DNA of 64,000 nt, taken from assembly GCA_003169735.1 (NCBI GenBank), contig PNAP01000042.1, positions 41,362 through 105,361 on the forward strand. Reading direction: 5' to 3'. Source of the stretch: Chloroflexota bacterium (GTDB taxonomy: Bacteria; Chloroflexota; Limnocylindria; Limnocylindrales; CSP1-4). How positions within the stretch are numbered: the stretch's first letter is position 1; each line of letters opens with the position of its first letter. This document shows, in pieces, positions 59,031 to 64,000 of the stretch. A program made the position numbers and the translations under genes. Below the pieces are notes generated by a model. The model saw nothing but the letters and a program-made list of their open reading frames with translations, made no database searches and was not told the DNA's origin.

Positions 59031-60220
59031 CGCCAGCTGCCCCGGCGGCCTACGACTCGTCAACGGCTCTGCCGTTCATCATCGCCGCGCTGGTCGCGGC
59101 CATGGCGCTCAGCTTCCTGCTCACACCGGTGGCCATCCGGATCGCGCGCCGGGTCGGTGCCATCGACGAACCGGATGAGGGGCGGCGCGTCCATCGCCAG
59201 CCCGTGCCGCGCGGCGGCGGCCTGGCCGTCGTGACGGCGTTCGTCGGCGTGGGTATCGCCGCGTTCCTCATCAACGATCAGGTCAACGCGATCGCGGTGC
59301 CGAACCTGCCGGCCAGCCTGATCCAGCCGTGGCAACTCGCGGCGCTGTTCGGCGGCTGCTTGCTGGCGGCCGGCTTCGGCCTGCTCGACGACCGCTACCA
59401 GCTGCTGGCACGGTGGCAGTTGCTGGTGCAGCTCGGTCTCGCGGGCATCGCGGTGTTCGCCGGCATCTTCATCGGCGGCTTCAGCAACAGCATCGACAAT
59501 CCCGTCCCGTTCCTCGTCAGCGGTGATTCGTTCCAGATCGGCGGCGTGGTCGCCGTCGTCCTGTCCATCGTCTGGATCGTCGGGATGATCAACAGCGTCA
59601 ACTTCATCGATGGGCTTGACGGGCTATCGACCGGCGTTGCGCTCATCGCGGTGGCCACGCTGGCCTATCTGTCGTTCGAGACGGGGTCCAAGACGCCCCA
59701 GCCATTCGTTGCGCTTCTCTGCGCTGTGCTGGCGGGCGCGCTGGCCGGGTTCCTGCCCTGGAACTTCCACCCGGCCAAGGTGTTCATCGGCACGACCGGC
59801 GTCTACGCGGTCGGATTCGCGCTGGCGGTCCTCTCGATCCTTGGCGCAGCCAAGGTAGCGGTGGCGATGCTCGTGCTCGGCGTGCCCATCATCGACACGT
59901 TCTGGATCATCATCCGCCGCCTCTCGGCGAAACAGTCGCCGTTCACCCCGGATCGCGGCCACTTCCACCACCGGTTGCTCGACCTCGGGCTCACCCACCG
60001 CAGCGCGGTGCTCGTCATCTATGCCATCTGCGCGGTGCTCGCCGTACTGAGCGTGGTCCTCTCGAGCACGGCGTCGCTCTATGCGTTCGCCGGTATCGTC
60101 GTTGGTGGGGGATTGGTGCTGCAGCTCATGACGCGACGGTCACGCGAGGCGCTCGATGCGCGGAGCTACGACTCGGACGCACCCTCGGACGAGCCGCTCG
60201 GCGAGCCCCCCGCGACATGA
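59027..60220 (+). CDS. undecaprenyl-phosphate sugar-1-phosphate transferase (WecA/TagO/MraY superfamily)
   Basis: 397 aa from GTG 59027 (overlaps glyA stop); the track's 57914 start is false. About ten helices. Motifs: [24 protein letters not shown] with the catalytic Asp pair, [18 protein letters not shown] and the HHHR-type [21 protein letters not shown], which marks the WecA/TagO branch rather than MraY. It starts a lipid-linked glycan, perhaps teichoic-acid-like or arabinogalactan-like polymer. Confidence 0.92.
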   Translation: MTPAAPAAYDSSTALPFIIAALVAAMALSFLLTPVAIRIARRVGAIDEPDEGRRVHRQPVPRGGGLAVVTAFVGVGIAAFLINDQVNAIAVPNLPASLIQPWQLAALFGGCLLAAGFGLLDDRYQLLARWQLLVQLGLAGIAVFAGIFIGGFSNSIDNPVPFLVSGDSFQIGGVVAVVLSIVWIVGMINSVNFIDGLDGLSTGVALIAVATLAYLSFETGSKTPQPFVALLCAVLAGALAGFLPWNFHPAKVFIGTTGVYAVGFALAVLSILGAAKVAVAMLVLGVPIIDTFWIIIRRLSAKQSPFTPDRGHFHHRLLDLGLTHRSAVLVIYAICAVLAVLSVVLSSTASLYAFAGIVVGGGLVLQLMTRRSREALDARSYDSDAPSDEPLGEPPAT

Positions 60221-60261
60221 CCGACCATCTCGGCCGACCCGGGAGCGGGTGGCTCGCCTGC

Positions 60262-60267
60262 TATACT
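60262..60267 (+). promoter_or_regulatory. -10 element TATACT for the atp operon
   Basis: TATACT in CTATACTCCGGG, 23 bases before the GTG start of the atpI-like gene. Confidence 0.5.
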
Positions 60268-60290
60268 CCGGGCGCGTTACCGGGTCGGAA

Positions 60291-60515
60291 GTGAACGGCT
60301 TGGGCAGGGGGAGTGCCTATCTCGCCCTGTTCTCGGAGATCGGCTTCGTCCTCTTCGTGACCACCATGGGGGGAGCGCTGGCCGGCCACTGGTTGGACGA
60401 ACAGCTTCGGACGAACCCACTTTTCGTCCTGCTCGGCTTCCTCGGCGGCGCCGGGATGGGAGCGCTGGCGGACTACCGCCTCATCACCAGGTTCCTTACG
60501 AAACTCGAAGACTGA
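60291..60515 (+). CDS. AtpI/AtpZ-like ATP synthase-associated membrane protein
   Basis: 74 aa from GTG 60291; the track's longer form includes the promoter. Two helices (LALFSEIGFVLFVTTMGGALAGHWLD and FVLLGFLGGAGMGALADYRLI) with the conserved Gly-rich pattern of AtpI/AtpZ (Mg2+/c-ring assembly factors). It is the first gene of the ATP synthase operon. Confidence 0.85.
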   Translation: MNGLGRGSAYLALFSEIGFVLFVTTMGGALAGHWLDEQLRTNPLFVLLGFLGGAGMGALADYRLITRFLTKLED

Positions 60516-60558
60516 TGCGGGCGCGGCTGAAAGGCCGCGCTCCCGTGATGGAGCGAGC

Positions 60559-61581
60559 GTGTCGAGCGATCTGCCCCCGACAGGAACACCGGCCAAGCCG
60601 CACCGCTTGAGCTTCGGACGCCTGCTCGTCCTTCTCGCCATCGTCGTCATCGTCATCGATGCCGTCGCGTTCGCGTTCTTCCCGCCCTTCGACCCGGGCC
60701 AGCCCACGGGCGCGGCATGCCCGTTCCCGGTCTGCTACATCAACGGCACGCTCGAACTCCCGCCGCCGCACGTCGTGTTCGACCTGACACCGGCCGAGCC
60801 CGCGTCGAGCGGCCTCGTCATCACCGCCCACCCGAGCATCACTTCGACGCTCCTCACCATCTGGATCGTGGCCGGCCTGCTGCTCGCGGCCATCATCGTC
60901 ATGACCCGCGGCGGGGCCGGCGTCCCCGGCCGTCTCCAGAACGTGGCCGAGTGGGCGTACGAATCGCTCGAGTCGTTCGGGACATCGCTCGGCGGACCGG
61001 CCGCCAAACGCTATGTCCCGTTATTCGCGTCCTTCTTCCTGCTCATCCTGTTCTGCAACTGGAGCGGCCTCGTGCCACCCGTCAGCAGGGTCGATTTCCT
61101 GCGCGCCCCGACGAGCGACGTCAACGCGACCATCGGGCTGGCCCTGGTGGCGTTCTTCATCATCGAGTTCGAGGGCTTCCGCCGGCTCGGCGTGCGCGGC
61201 TATCTCGGCAAGTTCTTCCCGTTCTACGAGTTCAAAAAAGGAGTTGGCGCCGGCGTCATCGCCGTCTTCGTCGGGCTCATCGAGCTGATGCTCGAGTTCG
61301 TGAAGCCGCTCACCCTGTCGATGCGCCTCTTCGGCAACATCTACGGTGGCGAGGTCGCATTGGGCGTGATGACCTCGCTCACGCTGGTCGTACTGCCCGT
61401 GGCGCTGCTCGGCCTCGAGTTCATGCTCAACTTCATCCAGGCACTCATCTTCAGCGTGCTGACGCTGATGTTCATCGTGCTGGCCATCGAAAGCCACGAT
61501 CACGAAGAGGGCGAGATGGGCCACGAGGCCATGGAATCGCTCGAGGGCAAGTCCGGGCCGATCCCGGCCGGAGCCCACTAG
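60559..61581 (+). CDS. atpB: ATP synthase F0 subunit a
   Basis: 340 aa, GTG start, longer than usual because of an N-terminal extension with an extra helix (LSFGRLLVLLAIVVIVIDAVAFAFF) and a loop with two Cys (AACPFPVCYI). The essential Arg is in LTLSMRLFGNIYGGEVALG. A His/Asp/Glu-rich tail ends the protein. It forms the proton half-channels against the c ring. Confidence 0.95.
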   Translation: MSSDLPPTGTPAKPHRLSFGRLLVLLAIVVIVIDAVAFAFFPPFDPGQPTGAACPFPVCYINGTLELPPPHVVFDLTPAEPASSGLVITAHPSITSTLLTIWIVAGLLLAAIIVMTRGGAGVPGRLQNVAEWAYESLESFGTSLGGPAAKRYVPLFASFFLLILFCNWSGLVPPVSRVDFLRAPTSDVNATIGLALVAFFIIEFEGFRRLGVRGYLGKFFPFYEFKKGVGAGVIAVFVGLIELMLEFVKPLTLSMRLFGNIYGGEVALGVMTSLTLVVLPVALLGLEFMLNFIQALIFSVLTLMFIVLAIESHDHEEGEMGHEAMESLEGKSGPIPAGAH

Positions 61582-61638
61582 CCACCAGCAGGGTCCAATC
61601 AGACCTGGGGCACCCGTCCCGGGGGTAGGAGGAACGCA

Positions 61639-61857
61639 ATGGAACACATCGGCGCAGGCCTGGCGGCCATCGGGGTCATCGGGCCCGGCATCGGCATCGG
61701 CATCCTCGGCGGTCTCGCCACCGGTGCCATCGGGCGCAATCCGGATGCCGCGAGCCAGATCCGTGGTCTTGCCATCATTCTTGCGGCCTTCGCCGAAGGC
61801 CTCGGCGTGCTTGCCATCGTGGTCGGCCTGCTGTCCATCTTCATCACCGGCAGCTGA
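61639..61857 (+). CDS. atpE: ATP synthase F0 subunit c
   Basis: 72 aa, two helices: AAIGVIGPGIGIGILGGLATGAIGRNPDA and IILAAFAEGLGVLAIVVGLLSIF. The ion-binding Glu is in AFAEGLGV; the Na+-type Gln/Ser ligands are absent, so H+ coupling is likely. A strong GTAGGAGGAA Shine-Dalgarno precedes it. Confidence 0.96.
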   Translation: MEHIGAGLAAIGVIGPGIGIGILGGLATGAIGRNPDAASQIRGLAIILAAFAEGLGVLAIVVGLLSIFITGS

Positions 61858-61882
61858 GCGCGGCTGACGCGGGAGACGCGCC

Positions 61883-62389
61883 ATGGTCATCAACGTCTTC
61901 TGGATCCTCCTGTTCGCCTCGACGTTCATCGTCTTCGCGACGCTGGCGTGGTACTTCGGATTCCGCGGCCTCACCGCCAACCTCGAAGCGCGACGCGCCC
62001 GGATCGAGCAGGGCCTCAAGGATGCCGACTCCGCGAGGCGTGACCGGGACGCGGCTGCCGACCAGCGCCAGGTGATCCTGGCCGAGGCGCGCAAGGAGGC
62101 GAACGACATCCTGGCGCGCTCGCAGAAGATGTCGGACGAAGCCCGCGAGCAGGGCCTCGCTGAGACGCGTGCCGAGATCGAGCGACTCCGCCAGCAAGCG
62201 GTCGCCGAGATCGACGGCGAGCGCCAGCGCGCCCTGGCCGATGTTCGCTCGCAGGTCGCCGAACTCGCCCTCCAGGCGGCCGGCAAGGTCGTCGGCGAAA
62301 CGATGACCGGCCCGCGCGAGCGGCGCCTCGTCGACGAGTTCCTCGCCCAGGTGAGCGCGGTCCCTCCGTCGGGGAGTGGCACCAACTGA
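61883..62389 (+). CDS. atpF: ATP synthase F0 subunit b
   Basis: 168 aa: one N-terminal helix (NVFWILLFASTFIVFATLAWYFGF) and a long charged coiled coil (RRARIEQGLKDADSARRDRDAAADQRQVILAEARKEAND). It is the peripheral stalk that links F0 to the delta subunit and F1. It follows atpE by 25 bases. Confidence 0.95.
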   Translation: MVINVFWILLFASTFIVFATLAWYFGFRGLTANLEARRARIEQGLKDADSARRDRDAAADQRQVILAEARKEANDILARSQKMSDEAREQGLAETRAEIERLRQQAVAEIDGERQRALADVRSQVAELALQAAGKVVGETMTGPRERRLVDEFLAQVSAVPPSGSGTN

Positions 62390-62405
62390 TGACGGGCAGC
62401 GACTG

Positions 62406-62951
62406 ATGGCCCGCGTCCGCAGCACGGCACGTCGTTATGCCGAGGCCGCCTTCAGCGTGGCCGAACGCGACGATACCGTCGAGGCGTGGCTCAGGGATCT
62501 CGCCACGGCGAGCGATCACCTTGGCCGTGACGACGTGCTGCGCGTACTCGGCAACCCGGCCGTCCCGTACCGTGACCGAGCCGATGTGATCGAACGGATC
62601 CTCGCCGGCCGCGTCGCCAAGCCCACCCAGAACCTCATCCTGCTGCTCCTCCAGCGCGGCCGCATCGAGGATCTCGCCGACGTCCTGCGCGAGTTCCAGC
62701 GCCTCTACGACCGCCGCGAGGGCATCACCGCCGCGACCGTCACGAGCGCCGCGCCACTCGACCAGGCCGAGCAGGCGGCGCTGCTGGCGAACCTGACCCG
62801 GATGACCGGCCAGCGCGTCGAACTGACCTACGCCATCGACCCGTCCATCCTCGGTGGAGTCGTCGTCCGACTGGGCGATCGACTCATCGACGGAAGCGTC
62901 CTCGGACGCCTCGAACGCCTGCGCAGCCGGCTCGCGGCCGGCGCTCTCTAG
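62406..62951 (+). CDS. atpH: ATP synthase F1 subunit delta
   Basis: 181 aa from ATG 62406. [29 protein letters not shown] starts the N-terminal helical domain, and the C-terminus has [70 protein letters not shown], the OSCP/delta signature. Connects the b stalk to the top of F1. Confidence 0.94.
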   Translation: MARVRSTARRYAEAAFSVAERDDTVEAWLRDLATASDHLGRDDVLRVLGNPAVPYRDRADVIERILAGRVAKPTQNLILLLLQRGRIEDLADVLREFQRLYDRREGITAATVTSAAPLDQAEQAALLANLTRMTGQRVELTYAIDPSILGGVVVRLGDRLIDGSVLGRLERLRSRLAAGAL

Positions 62952-62991
62952 CCGCTGCCAGCCGCCGCATCACGACAAGGGGATCCGTTTC

Positions 62992-64000
<1,009 letters not shown>

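Overview
This window looks like the replication-origin-proximal part of a GC-rich (by eye roughly two-thirds G+C) bacterial chromosome. In one 64 kb stretch it holds dnaA-dnaN-recF-dciA, rpmH-rnpA-yidD-yidC-jag, parA-parB-gyrB-gyrA, secA, ftsEX, smpB and ssrA (tmRNA), mreD-PBP2-rodA, and the start of the ATP synthase operon. Two F420-dependent-type oxidoreductases, a DUF151 bifunctional nuclease, VanW-type proteins and proline/serine-rich surface proteins suggest a Chloroflexota lineage (for example Limnocylindria-like) or, less likely, an actinobacterial relative. This assignment is inference; no rRNA gene is present.

Layout. 1-3.6 kb: two membrane glycosyltransferases and a family-2 glycosyltransferase. 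3.6-6.5 kb: bifunctional nuclease and a large PP2C-like/TM/beta-propeller protein. 6.5-10.8 kb (minus): dnaA, dnaN, recF, dciA. 11.2-14.5 kb (plus): rpmH, rnpA, yidD, yidC, jag, divergent from dnaA. 14.5-21.4 kb: VanW protein, SDR epimerase, F420 proteins, a lipoprotein, tmRNA and smpB. 21.6-30.5 kb (minus): ctpA, ftsX, ftsE, a GNAT protein, prfB (with its programmed +1 frameshift), a Cys-rich protein and secA. 30.5-39 kb (minus): one tightly overlapping operon parA-parB-gyrB-alkD-gyrA-prs. 39.2-43.5 kb (plus): LAGLIDADG protein, mreD, PBP2, rodA. 43.5-46.4 kb: antiporter, aminotransferase, J-domain protein. 50.3-64 kb (plus): rplU-rpmA-rpmE, DUF1385 protein, prfA, debranching enzyme, prmC, tsaC/sua5, glyA, a WecA/TagO-type transferase, atpI-B-E-F-H-A.

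The most striking object is a 3745-bp transposon at 46443-50187. It has perfect 21-bp terminal inverted repeats and a perfect 8-bp target duplication (TCGGTGCC), and it sits between the J-domain gene and rplU. It carries an IS1-type DDE transposase, a small KGG-type basic protein, a tRNA-like gene with an abnormal 9-nt anticodon loop, a small overlapping ORF, and a type II restriction-modification pair. The endonuclease resembles R.SfiI, with D77...D98-x-K100 matching its catalytic residues. A beta-order SPPY methyltransferase precedes it with a 4-nt overlap. An IS1-type element with a complete R-M system as cargo is the best candidate here for an undescribed system.

Other points. Many genes have a clear -10 hexamer (TAxxxT) only 6 or 9 nt from the start codon, implying widespread leaderless transcription. 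GyrA carries Leu at position 83 (the E. coli quinolone-resistance substitution). Ribosomal protein L21 has a long Ala/Lys/Pro-rich histone-like tail. A parS-like site lies upstream of parA. No convincing DnaA-box cluster was found beside dnaA.
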